This document shows, one piece after another, positions 8,279 to 16,951 of a stretch of DNA of 64,000 nt. Under the pieces are notes generated by a model. It was given only the letters and a program-made list of their open reading frames with translations, searched no databases and was not told where the DNA came from. The position numbers were made by a program, and so were the translations under genes. Origin of the DNA: Tabrizicola_A aquatica (GTDB lineage: Bacteria > Pseudomonadota > Alphaproteobacteria > Rhodobacterales > Rhodobacteraceae); NCBI GenBank assembly GCA_965194375.1, contig CBDAEL010000001.1. One strand, given 5' to 3'. Position 1 is the stretch's first letter, and the number at the start of each line of letters is the position of its first letter.

Positions 8279-9636
8279 CGAGCCATCTCTTCAAGGGCTG
8301 CGCGGCTGTCATCTGTGACCCGCATACCGTGCTTCGCGATGTGGATCTGTTGGTCGAAGGCCCTAAGATCGCGGCCATCGGTGCAAACCTGTCCGCCCCG
8401 GCGGGTGCCGATGTCATCGATGCTCGGGGCTGGTTCCTCTATCCCGGCCTCGTTAACACGCACCATCATTTCTTCCAGACCTTTGTGCGCAACCGCGCTG
8501 ATCTGGATTGGACCAAGTTGTCGGTGATCGAATGGCTGGACCTGATCTATCCGATCTTCTCCCGTCTGACCGAGGATTGCTTCTACCACTCCTCGCTCAC
8601 CGCGATGGCCGAACTTGCCAAGCATGGCTGCACGACGGCCTTTGACCATCAGTACAACTTCCCGCGCCACGCCGGAAAACGCATCATCGACCGCCAGTTC
8701 GAAGCGGCGGAAAAGATCGGCCTGCGCTTTCATGCCGGGCGCGGTGGCAATACCCTTCCCAAGTCGCAAGGGTCCACGATCCCGGATGAAATGCTGGAAA
8801 CGACCGATGAATTCATCGTCGATTGTGCGCGGCTGATCGATACCTACCACGACCCCGCCCCCTTCAGCATGGCGCAGGTGGTCGTCTCCCCTTGCCAGCC
8901 GGTGAACTGCTACCGCGAGACTTTCGTGGAATCCGCCGCCCTTGCACGTGACAAAGGCGTGTTCCTGCACACCCATGTCGGCGAAGGCGAAAGCCCTGTG
9001 ATCGCCGCGCGTCATGGCATGCGGACGGTCGACTATCTGGAAGAGATCGGTTTTGTCGGGCCCGACACCTTCTACGCCCATTGCTGGGAATTGACGGATG
9101 CCGAATTGCGCCAGATGGCGGCGTCCGGCACCGGCGTGTCACATTGCCCCGAACCTGTCTATCTGGTGGGCGCCGAAGTGACCGATATCCCGGCTATGGC
9201 GGCGTTCGGGGTGCGGCTGGGTCTGGGCTGCGATGGGGCGGCATCAAACGACAATTCCAACCTGATGCACTGCATCCATTCAGCCTACATGCTGCAATGC
9301 CTTGTCGCATCAAAACGCGCCCATCCCGTGCCAGACCCCCGCGATTTTCTGGGCTATGCCACGACGGGGGGCGCCGCCCTGCTTGGCCGTGCCGATATCG
9401 GACGCCTGGCCCCCGGCATGGCCGCCGACATCTTCGCCATCGACACCCGCCGAATGGACTATGTCGGTACACGCCACGATCCAGCCAGCCTCATCGCCAA
9501 GGTTGGCATCGGCATGCCAACCGACCTGACCATGGTCAACGGCCGCATCATCTGGGCCAAGGGGGAATTCCCCGGACTGGACGAAGCCGAAATGGCCGCC
9601 GAGGCCGAAGCCGCGCTGGCCACATTAAACGCCTAA
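8275..9636 (+). CDS. amidohydrolase, 8-oxoguanine deaminase-like
   Basis: A 453-residue COG0402-type deaminase. Metal site: GLVNTHHHFFQT (His63, His65), HTHVGEGE, YAHCWELTD and LGCDGAASNDNSNLM. The overall order and wording of motifs (GCTTAFDHQYNFP, RFHAGRGGNTL) follow 8-oxoguanine deaminase more than guanine deaminase or TrzN. The loop usually read HCPSSNMRL is HCPEPVYLVGAEV here, so the substrate may differ. It probably deaminates a purine-like or pterin-like ring. The gene is coupled by a 4-base overlap to the GST gene and is followed by the importer genes. Confidence 0.85.
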   Translation: MTSHLFKGCAAVICDPHTVLRDVDLLVEGPKIAAIGANLSAPAGADVIDARGWFLYPGLVNTHHHFFQTFVRNRADLDWTKLSVIEWLDLIYPIFSRLTEDCFYHSSLTAMAELAKHGCTTAFDHQYNFPRHAGKRIIDRQFEAAEKIGLRFHAGRGGNTLPKSQGSTIPDEMLETTDEFIVDCARLIDTYHDPAPFSMAQVVVSPCQPVNCYRETFVESAALARDKGVFLHTHVGEGESPVIAARHGMRTVDYLEEIGFVGPDTFYAHCWELTDAELRQMAASGTGVSHCPEPVYLVGAEVTDIPAMAAFGVRLGLGCDGAASNDNSNLMHCIHSAYMLQCLVASKRAHPVPDPRDFLGYATTGGAALLGRADIGRLAPGMAADIFAIDTRRMDYVGTRHDPASLIAKVGIGMPTDLTMVNGRIIWAKGEFPGLDEAEMAAEAEAALATLNA

Positions 9637-9661
9637 AACACATCCAACAGGAGACACGACC

Positions 9662-10750
9662 ATGATCGCAAGACGGACCTTCCTTCAGACCACAGCCTTC
9701 GCCGCCATCGCCACGGCGATCGGTTCCCGCGGGGCCAGCGCCGCCGACCCGCTGGGGATCGCCTTGATCCTGCCCTCGCCGCTTGGCGATGTGGGCTGGT
9801 CGCATACGCTGGCCGCCGGTCTGGAGCCGATCAAGGCAGCCTACGGCGACGCCGTGACCTTCACCATTCTGGAAAACATTGCCGAAGGCCCCGATGCCGA
9901 CCGCATCATGAACAAGGCCGTGGCTGACGGTTCCAAGGTGCTGATCGCAGGCTCCTTCGGCTATCAGAACGGCGCGATGCAGATTGCCAAGCGTGACCCC
10001 TCTGTCACCGTTCTGCATGCCTCGGGCTTCATGGTGGCCCCGAACTTCTCGCCCTTCGCGGCGAAGTATTTCCAAGGCACCTATCTGATGGGCATGGCGG
10101 CGGCGGCCCTGTCGAAAACCGGTAAGCTCGGCTCGGTTTCGGCCTTTGCCATTCCAGAACTGATCACCTCGATCAACGCCTTCACGCTGGGGGCCCAAGC
10201 CGTTAATCCGGATATCGAAGTGTCGGTCGTCTGGGTCAACACCTGGTTCGACCCTGCCAAGGAACAGGAAGCCGCCAAGGCCCTGATCGCGCAGGGCTGT
10301 GACGTGATCTTCTCGAACGCGCAGGACACCCCCTCGGTCATCGCAGCCTGCGAAGAGGCGGGCGTCTATGCCTTCAACCTGAACTCGTCGATGAAGAAAT
10401 ACGCGCCGACCAAGTATCTTGGCTGCGTCGCCACCGATTGGTCGCCCTTCTTCAAGGCATCGGTCGATGCCCATGTGGCTGGCAGCTTCGTTGGGGCCAA
10501 TGCCTTCCTTGGCGTGACCGATAAGGTCGTCGCCGTGGTGGATTGGAGCGCAGATATCCCCGCCGACATCATGACCAAGATCACCGAGACCGAGGCCAAG
10601 ATTGCCGATGGCAGCTTGAACCCGTTCACCGGGCCGATCACCAAGGCCGATGACAGCGAAGGCGTTGCCGCGGGCGTGTCCCTTGCCGATGCCGATATCA
10701 TCGCGATGGATTGGCACGTCAAAGGCGTGGCCACGCCGCTGCCGCAGTAA
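9662..10750 (+). CDS. BMP-family ABC transporter substrate-binding protein
   Basis: A 362-residue periplasmic binding protein of the BMP/PnrA family, which typically binds purine nucleosides or related bases. A twin-arginine-like signal (MIARRTFLQ, then a hydrophobic stretch ending ASA) directs export. Body motifs LILPSPLGDVGWSHT and VLIAGSFGYQNGAMQIAK are typical. AGGAGA lies upstream of the ATG. It is the first transporter gene of the operon, 25 bases after the deaminase. Confidence 0.92.
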   Translation: MIARRTFLQTTAFAAIATAIGSRGASAADPLGIALILPSPLGDVGWSHTLAAGLEPIKAAYGDAVTFTILENIAEGPDADRIMNKAVADGSKVLIAGSFGYQNGAMQIAKRDPSVTVLHASGFMVAPNFSPFAAKYFQGTYLMGMAAAALSKTGKLGSVSAFAIPELITSINAFTLGAQAVNPDIEVSVVWVNTWFDPAKEQEAAKALIAQGCDVIFSNAQDTPSVIAACEEAGVYAFNLNSSMKKYAPTKYLGCVATDWSPFFKASVDAHVAGSFVGANAFLGVTDKVVAVVDWSADIPADIMTKITETEAKIADGSLNPFTGPITKADDSEGVAAGVSLADADIIAMDWHVKGVATPLPQ

Positions 10751-10755
10751 CGCCT

Positions 10756-12267
10756 ATGCCCGCGCCGCTTCTGTCGCTTCGCAATATGACCAAGGCCTAC
10801 GGCCAGACCAAGGCGAATTCCGCCATCGATCTGGACGTGGCCGCAGGGTCCATTCACGCGATCCTTGGCGAAAACGGCGCGGGCAAATCTACCTTGATGA
10901 AACTGATCTACGGTGTCGAACGCCCCGACGAGGGCGAGGTGCTGTGGAACGGTAGCCACGTGCATCTGACCTCGCCAGCCGAGGCGCGGCGCTTGGGTAT
11001 CGGCATGGTGTTTCAGCATTTTTCGCTGTTCGAAACACTGACCGTGGTGGAAAATATCTCGCTCATCGTGCCGGGGTCAAAGGCCGACCTTGCTGCCCGC
11101 ATTCGCGCCTTGGGGCAGGATTTCGGGCTGGTGGTCGATCCCTTTGCCCATGTGCATGCGCTGTCGGTGGGCGAACGGCAAAGGGTGGAAATCATCCGCT
11201 GTCTGTTGACCGAACCGCGCCTTCTGATCCTTGACGAACCGACCAGCGTTCTGCCGCCGCAAGCGGTGGGCCTGCTGTTTGATACGCTGCGCCGGTTACG
11301 CGATGGTGGGGTGTCGATCCTGTTCATCTCGCACAAACTGGATGAAATCCGCGCGCTGTGTGATCGGGCCACCATCCTGCGTGGCGGGCGCGTCACCGGC
11401 GATGTTGATCCGCGCGAGCATGATTCCCATGACCTTGCCCGCATGATGATCGGGCGTGATATGCCCGCGCCGCTGCACCTGTCGCCCATGCCGAATGGCG
11501 ACCTGCGGCTGAAATTGGCCGGGCTGAACCACGACCCCGACGATCCGTTTGCCATCGGCCTGAAGGACGTCTCCCTGCGGCTGCATGCCGGTGAAATCCT
11601 AGGAATCGCGGGCATTTCCGGCAATGGGCAGGCTGAACTTTCGCGGCTCATATCTGGTGAGACTGTCCTGCCAGGGTCAAGACGCGACGAAATTCACATG
11701 ATGGATCAGGCGATCGGCCATCTTGGCCCTGCCGAACGGCGGGCGCTGGGCTTTGCCTTCGTCCCCGAAGAACGCCTTGGCCGCGGCGCGGTACCCGAGA
11801 TGACCCTTGCCGACAACAGCCTTTTGACCGCCCACCCTTTGGGCCTGTTGAAGCGCGGGTTGATTGACCGTCAAGCCGAAGCAAAGTTCACCGCCGCCTG
11901 TATTGAGGATTTCGACGTACGCACCGCCGGCCCCGAGGCCGAGGCCGGGTCGCTGTCAGGCGGGAACTTGCAAAAGTTCATCGTGGGGCGCGAGATTTCC
12001 TTGCAACCGCGCCTTCTGTTCGTCGCCCAGCCGACATGGGGCGTGGATATCGGGGCGGCAATGGCAATCCGGCAGCGGCTTGTGCAGATGCGCAATTCAG
12101 GTGTTGCCGTCTTGGTTATTTCTGAGGAGTTGGAAGAATTGTTCGAGATCTGCGACCGGATTCAGGTGCTGCACAAGGGGGCCTTGTCCCCCAGCCTTGA
12201 CCCGCGCAGCACCCGACCCGAAGAGATTGGTCGCTGGATGATCGGCGCGGCCGAGGTGGCAGCGTGA
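10756..12267 (+). CDS. ABC importer ATPase with two nucleotide-binding domains (BMP-type)
   Basis: A 503-residue fused double ATPase of the sugar/nucleoside importer type. The first domain has GENGAGKST (Walker A), LSVGERQRVEI (signature) and LLILDEPTSVL (Walker B). The second has ISGNGQAEL and LSGGNLQKFIVGREI and, as usual in this family, is degenerate. Start set at ATG 10756 (MPAPLLSLRNMTKAYGQT), six bases after the binding-protein stop. It overlaps the next permease gene by 4 bases. Confidence 0.93.
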   Translation: MPAPLLSLRNMTKAYGQTKANSAIDLDVAAGSIHAILGENGAGKSTLMKLIYGVERPDEGEVLWNGSHVHLTSPAEARRLGIGMVFQHFSLFETLTVVENISLIVPGSKADLAARIRALGQDFGLVVDPFAHVHALSVGERQRVEIIRCLLTEPRLLILDEPTSVLPPQAVGLLFDTLRRLRDGGVSILFISHKLDEIRALCDRATILRGGRVTGDVDPREHDSHDLARMMIGRDMPAPLHLSPMPNGDLRLKLAGLNHDPDDPFAIGLKDVSLRLHAGEILGIAGISGNGQAELSRLISGETVLPGSRRDEIHMMDQAIGHLGPAERRALGFAFVPEERLGRGAVPEMTLADNSLLTAHPLGLLKRGLIDRQAEAKFTAACIEDFDVRTAGPEAEAGSLSGGNLQKFIVGREISLQPRLLFVAQPTWGVDIGAAMAIRQRLVQMRNSGVAVLVISEELEELFEICDRIQVLHKGALSPSLDPRSTRPEEIGRWMIGAAEVAA

Positions 12268-13331
12268 TCCGCCTTGTCCGGCGCGACCGCGCTTCGCGCA
12301 AACTGGCAGTAATGGCACCGCTACTGGCGCTGCTGGCTGCGATCCTGTCGAACCTGATCCTGTTCGTAACGATGGGCAAAGACCCAGCGGCGGTGTTCTA
12401 CGCGCTGCTGCTTGAACCTTTCCTGTCATGGTCGAGCTTCTCGGAGGTGCTGTTGAAAACCGGCCCCCTGCTGCTGATCGCCCAAGGCTTGGCCATCGGC
12501 TTTCGCGCCAAGGTGTTCAACATCGGGGCCGAAGGGCAGTTCATTCTGGGCGCGATCTTCGCCTCTGCCATCCCGGTCTACTTCCCGCAAGCAACAGGCG
12601 GCTGGATCTGGCCTGCCATGCTGGTGATGGGGGCCATCGGCGGGGCGCTTTGGGCGGTGGTTCCGGCCTTTTGGCGCGTGCGGCTGAACGCCAACGAAAT
12701 CCTCGTCACCCTGATGATGAGCCTGATTGCTGTCCAACTTTTGAACTATCTGCTGCTAGGGCCGTGGAAGGACCCGATGGGCTTCAACTTCCCGCAATCA
12801 GTGATGTTCCAATATGACGCGATGATTCCGCTCCTGCTCCCGGGCACGCGGGTCAATGTCTCGCTTCTGCTGGCCTTTGTCGCAGCCTTGCTGGCGTGGG
12901 TCTATATGCAGCGCAGTTTCGGGGGCTATCAGTTTCTGGTGGGCGGTCTGGCCCCCAAGGCCGCCACCTACGCCGGGTTTTCGCAATCGCGCGCAATCTG
13001 GCTGTCGCTGCTGATCGGCGGCTTTGCCGCTGGTCTTGCCGGCGCGGCCGAGGTGGCAGGCCCCATCGGGCAGTTGCAACGCTCCATCTCGACCGGCTAC
13101 GGCTATGCCGCGATCATCGTGGCCTATCTGGGCGGGCTGCACCCAATCGGCATCGTCGCCTCGTCCCTGCTGATGGCCGCGCTTTATATCGGGGGCGACA
13201 ATGCGATGGTGTCGGCAGACCTGCCCGTCGCGGCCGTGCGCGTGTTTCAAGGCAGCCTGCTGGTCTGTTACCTCGCGGCGATCACCTTCGTACGCTACCG
13301 GCTTGTTCGCACATCAGGAGCGCCATCATGA
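12264..13331 (+). CDS. ABC importer permease 1 (BMP-type)
   Basis: A 355-residue integral membrane protein with about nine hydrophobic segments. The stretch FRAKVFNIGAEGQFILGAIF near residue 77-96 and the coupling region RVRLNANEILVTLMM near 135 are characteristic of YufP/NupP-like permeases of BMP-type importers. It overlaps genes on both sides by 4 bases. Confidence 0.92.
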   Translation: MIRLVRRDRASRKLAVMAPLLALLAAILSNLILFVTMGKDPAAVFYALLLEPFLSWSSFSEVLLKTGPLLLIAQGLAIGFRAKVFNIGAEGQFILGAIFASAIPVYFPQATGGWIWPAMLVMGAIGGALWAVVPAFWRVRLNANEILVTLMMSLIAVQLLNYLLLGPWKDPMGFNFPQSVMFQYDAMIPLLLPGTRVNVSLLLAFVAALLAWVYMQRSFGGYQFLVGGLAPKAATYAGFSQSRAIWLSLLIGGFAAGLAGAAEVAGPIGQLQRSISTGYGYAAIIVAYLGGLHPIGIVASSLLMAALYIGGDNAMVSADLPVAAVRVFQGSLLVCYLAAITFVRYRLVRTSGAPS

Positions 13332-14239
13332 GCGGGATTGAATTCATCCTTGCCGGAATGTTGTCGGCGGCTACCCCCTTTCTTTTGGCCGCTCTGGGCG
13401 AGTTGGTGGTGGAACGCACCGGCGTGCTGAACCTTGGTCTTGAGGGGATGATGGCGTTGGGGGCGGCCATCGGCTTCATCGTGGTCTTTGAAGGCGGCGG
13501 CCATGTCGCGGCCTTTGCGGCGGCGGGTTTTGCCGGGGTCGGGCTGGCGCTGGTCTTTGCAGGTCTGGCCCTTGGGCTGCGGGCCAATCAGGTGGCAGTC
13601 GGGCTGGCCGTGGGCATCCTTGGGCAAGGCCTATCGTCGCTGGTGGGCAATTCCTATGAAAGCCTGACAATTACCGGCCTGCCCAAGCTGGCCTGCCCCG
13701 GCTTGTCGGACCTGCCCGTTGTGGGCGGCATGTTTGTGCAGGACATCATCGTCTGGCTGTCGCTCGTAGCCACCGCCCTGATCTGGGCCATGTTCCGCTA
13801 TTCGCGCCTTGGGCTGATCCTGCGGGCCATCGGAGAGAACCCTGCCGCGGCCCGTGCCATCGGCTACCGCGTCACCGCCCTGCGGCTTTGCGCGGTGATG
13901 TTCGGTGGTGCCATGGCAGGCTTTGCCGGGGCCTATGCCGCCACGGTCTATACCCCGCTCTGGGCCGATGGCATGATCGCCGGGCGCGGTTGGATCGCGC
14001 TTGCGCTTGTGGTGTTCGGCACATGGCTGACGGGGCGCATCTTCTTTGGTGCCTGCCTCTTCGGTGCAGTGTCGCTGGCAAGCCTTGTCGCCCAGACTGA
14101 AAACTGGGCCGTGCCGTCGCAATTGCTGTCGAGCCTGCCCTATATCGTCACCATTGTGGTGCTGGGCATCATCACCTCGAACAAGCGGCTGTTGAAGGTC
14201 AACGGCGTGGCGTCCCTGGGCGAACCCTTCGGCCCATGA
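13328..14239 (+). CDS. ABC importer permease 2 (BMP-type)
   Basis: A 303-residue membrane permease. Start set at ATG 13328 because ATGA couples it to the previous stop; a longer frame upstream overlaps the first permease and is not credible. Motifs LVVERTGVLNLGLEGMMALGA and LGLILRAIGENPAAARAIG fit the second permease of nucleoside-type importers (YufQ/NupQ-like). It is the last gene of the eight-gene run. Confidence 0.92.
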   Translation: MSGIEFILAGMLSAATPFLLAALGELVVERTGVLNLGLEGMMALGAAIGFIVVFEGGGHVAAFAAAGFAGVGLALVFAGLALGLRANQVAVGLAVGILGQGLSSLVGNSYESLTITGLPKLACPGLSDLPVVGGMFVQDIIVWLSLVATALIWAMFRYSRLGLILRAIGENPAAARAIGYRVTALRLCAVMFGGAMAGFAGAYAATVYTPLWADGMIAGRGWIALALVVFGTWLTGRIFFGACLFGAVSLASLVAQTENWAVPSQLLSSLPYIVTIVVLGIITSNKRLLKVNGVASLGEPFGP

Positions 14240-15061
14240 CATCATAGGGCCTCCTCCGACGACCAGGGGAATGACCTGCGCCAGTCTGTGGTTATCTGTG
14301 GGAGGGAATCTGAGGGACGCGACCTTCGGTTGGGTTCCCATGTGCCGAAGCTGCAGCAAGGCGGGCTACCGAGCTCGAAGCGCTCAACGCGAACAGCATC
14401 CACTTGCCTCCTGCCCATCCCTAATCCGGAGAGCGGAGCGATCGGGTGAAACCTGGACCGCGGCGTGGTTGTGCTAACCACGGTCGAGCGTCCCATTTAT
14501 GGAGTCTTAACCCCGCTCCCAGGACGGCAGTTTGAATACACTGCAGGACCGCCAGACGGATTATCTCGAGGCTGGTCCTAAAGCGCTGGCGGAGCGGGCT
14601 GGGTCTGAGCCATCGAAGTGCACAATCGGGCCACGCTGCCTTGTTTAAGGACGTTTCCCTGAAAGCAACGGATCATCGGGTCAATGGTGGAGAGATGGGC
14701 CTAGCTTTCAACCTTTGTCGTTTTTCAGGATGAGCAGAAAAGAAGGATTTCGAACGCGCATTCAAGACAAGGGAAAAGGCCGCTATGGGCCGGGACCGCC
14801 GTCGAAGTCGAAAAGGGCGGCAAGCGGACGCGCTTCGCAAGCTAAACAAAAGACAGCAAAATGCACAAGTGGACGCAAGCGATCAGATTGACCTAGCCAC
14901 CTCTGTCGCCCGCGAGCGCATCCAATACGGCCGAGGAACTTTCGGCGACGGCGATGCAGTAGCCGCGCGAAAGGCGCTTAGCGATGGTGCGGCCCATGCT
15001 GCCAAGCCCCCCGGCAATCTGGGTCAGGGGTCCGTCGTCTTGGATCGCCCTCGCACGGGCC
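14240..15061. other. gene-poor region after the first importer operon
   Basis: About 820 bp without a convincing complete gene. Short open frames on both strands have no recognisable motifs, apart from a possible dehydrogenase remnant at about 14893-15010. No clear terminator hairpin with a T-run was seen after 14239. Confidence 0.5.
14893..15010 (-). pseudogene. possible remnant of an NAD(P)-binding dehydrogenase N-terminus
   Basis: The minus-strand frame reads PLTQIAGGLGSMGRTIAKRL followed by an Ala-rich helix and a stop. This matches the Rossmann GXGXXG start of 3-hydroxyisobutyrate dehydrogenase/6-phosphogluconate-dehydrogenase-like enzymes, but the frame ends about 30 residues later and nothing downstream continues the family. 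It may be a decayed fragment or coincidence. Confidence 0.3.
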
Positions 15062-16006
15062 TCAATTCCGTTCGCCCAACACCAAAGTGCGCAGCTTCGG
15101 CCCGTCGAAATTTCCGCCACAAAGGAGCACCACATTGGTTTGCCCCTTAGCTTTGACTTTGTGGAAGGCCGCCATCGCAAGCGCCGCGGCGCCCTCGACC
15201 AAGAGCGTTTCATCCTGCGCCAGGGCCCGCAGAGCGGCGAGGATCTCAGACTCCGAACAGGTCACAACTTCGTCAACCACCGCCTGTGCCAGCGGCAGCG
15301 TCAGGGTGTCCTCATCGATCCCGCCCGCAACAGCGTCAGCCAGAGTGTCAAGGTGGTCGCAGTCCACCACATGGCCCGCCTTCATCGACAGCGCCAGTGC
15401 TTGGGAGGCTTCGGCAGCCGCGCCGATGATCCGGGTCTTGGGAGAAAACGCCTTCATGACCGCGCCAATGCCACTGATCAGCCCACCGCCACCCATGGCG
15501 ATGAAGAGATTGTCGATCGGCGGCCCGTCCAGCAATTCCAGCCCGATTGTGCCCTGACCAGCGATCACATCGGCATCGTTGTAGGGCGAGACATAGCGGG
15601 CGCCGGTCTCTTGCGCGAGGCGCTGAGCATATTGCTCGGCCAAACCGGTTTCCGCACCGTGAAGCACGACCTCAACGCCATAAGAGCGGATCTTTGCCAG
15701 CTTTTCCGGCACGACGCTCTCGGGCAGCACAACGGTCAGCTTGGCACCTAGCGACTGCGCAGCCCGCGCAGCACCGATGCCGTGGTTGCCAGAGGAAGCA
15801 GTGACCAGTGCGCTGCCCGGCGGCAGGGCTGTCATCACCGAGGCCGCGCCCCTGATCTTGAAAGAGCCGGTCAGCTGAAAGTTCTCGGCCTTGAACCACA
15901 GGCCCGGGGCGCGAGCAGGCAAAAGGGGTGTCTGATAGATGTGGCCAGCAATGCGGCGGCGTGCCTGAACAGAGCGGGCGGCAGAGGCGAGGATCAGGTC
16001 GGTCAT
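15062..16006 (-). CDS. PLP-dependent threonine/serine dehydratase-like enzyme (EutB-like)
   Basis: A 314-residue fold-type II PLP enzyme. The Schiff-base lysine is Lys50 in GSFKIRGA. ASSGNHG and the glycine-rich MGGGGLISG phosphate loop are present. No regulatory ACT domain follows, so it is the catabolic short form. Start set at ATG 16006, which overlaps the stop of the upstream OCD-like gene (ATGA). Pairing with an OCD-family protein resembles EutB-EutC of ectoine catabolism, but no other ectoine genes are visible, so serine, threonine or a hydroxy-amino acid is equally possible. Confidence 0.85.
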   Translation of the reverse strand: MTDLILASAARSVQARRRIAGHIYQTPLLPARAPGLWFKAENFQLTGSFKIRGAASVMTALPPGSALVTASSGNHGIGAARAAQSLGAKLTVVLPESVVPEKLAKIRSYGVEVVLHGAETGLAEQYAQRLAQETGARYVSPYNDADVIAGQGTIGLELLDGPPIDNLFIAMGGGGLISGIGAVMKAFSPKTRIIGAAAEASQALALSMKAGHVVDCDHLDTLADAVAGGIDEDTLTLPLAQAVVDEVVTCSESEILAALRALAQDETLLVEGAAALAMAAFHKVKAKGQTNVVLLCGGNFDGPKLRTLVLGERN

Positions 16007-16944
16007 TGGGCAGCCTTGGCACGGGAGAGGACGAGGCGCGCCATGGCAATGTCTTGCGTGGCGACGCCGGTGAGGTCGGCGATGGTGATATCGTCGGGCG
16101 CGCGGCGGACAGATGTGCCCGCCAGCACAGCCCCAAGCTCCATGCAATCACCAGGGCCGATCAGCCCTGCGGACCTTGCATGGGCGAACTCACCGTGGTC
16201 CAGCGATTGTGCCAGATTGTCCGCGACGCGAATGTCGGCTCGGGCGACAAGTGCGGTTTCCAGCTCTTGCTTGCCAGGGCTGTCGGCACCGATGGCTGTG
16301 ATGTGGCAGCCCGGGCGGATCCAGTCAGCTTGGATCAGCGGCTCAGCAGCAGGCGTAGCTGTCAGGATCACGTCCGCACTGCGGCAGGCCCGTTCCAAGT
16401 CGGGGGCGACGGTCGCACCCTGCAATCTTGCGACCAAGGCCGAAGCGCGGCCTGCGTCGCGGCCCCAGATCGCGATCTCAGCCTCGGGCATCAGGTGCCG
16501 TAGCGACCGCGCCAGCCAGTATGCCTGCGTTCCGCTGCCGACAATCACAAACCGCTGTGAGTTGGGGCGACACAACGCCAAGCTTGCCACCGCGCCGCCA
16601 AGCCCAGTGCGAAGGTCGGTCAGATAACCCTCATCTGCCAATAGCGCCTCCATCTGCCCGGTCAGGGCCGAAAACACAAGGACAACCCCTGTGCTGGAGG
16701 GCAATCCCTTGGCAGGATTATCATAAAACCCTGAGGCGATCTTGACGGCAAAGACCGTATCTCCGGCGATATGGCCGAATTTGATGTGGCAATCGCCATG
16801 GGCCGCGGGAAAGCCCAGGTAGCCGACCGGCGGCAGGTTGGCGCGGCCATCGCTGATTGCGCGGTAGGCGTCGCGCACGGCCTCGGCGGCGGCTTCGTCG
16901 ACCGAAACCAAAGCCTCGATCTGAGGGCGAGAGAGTTGGATCAT
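16003..16944 (-). CDS. ornithine cyclodeaminase / mu-crystallin family protein (EutC-like)
   Basis: A 313-residue NAD(P)-binding protein of the OCD/mu-crystallin family. FVIVGSGTQAYWLARSLRHL near residue 125 is the Rossmann nucleotide site. HIKFGHIAGDTVFAVKIASG and DLRTGLGGAVAS are family motifs, and the Lys of FAVKIASGF is the usual active-site lysine. Start set at ATG 16944. It sits between the M20 hydrolase (8-bp gap) and the dehydratase (4-base overlap). Family members act as cyclodeaminases, imine reductases or alanine dehydrogenases; which applies is unknown. Confidence 0.85.
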   Translation of the reverse strand: MIQLSRPQIEALVSVDEAAAEAVRDAYRAISDGRANLPPVGYLGFPAAHGDCHIKFGHIAGDTVFAVKIASGFYDNPAKGLPSSTGVVLVFSALTGQMEALLADEGYLTDLRTGLGGAVASLALCRPNSQRFVIVGSGTQAYWLARSLRHLMPEAEIAIWGRDAGRASALVARLQGATVAPDLERACRSADVILTATPAAEPLIQADWIRPGCHITAIGADSPGKQELETALVARADIRVADNLAQSLDHGEFAHARSAGLIGPGDCMELGAVLAGTSVRRAPDDITIADLTGVATQDIAMARLVLSRAKAAQ

Positions 16945-16951
16945 CGAAACC

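Noticed and set aside
12896..13327. N-terminal extension of the second permease of the first importer
   Set aside because: It overlaps the first permease in another frame; the coupled ATG at 13328 gives a normal protein.
14785..15150. 121-codon plus-strand frame as a gene
   Set aside because: It runs into the antisense of the dehydratase gene and shows no domain.
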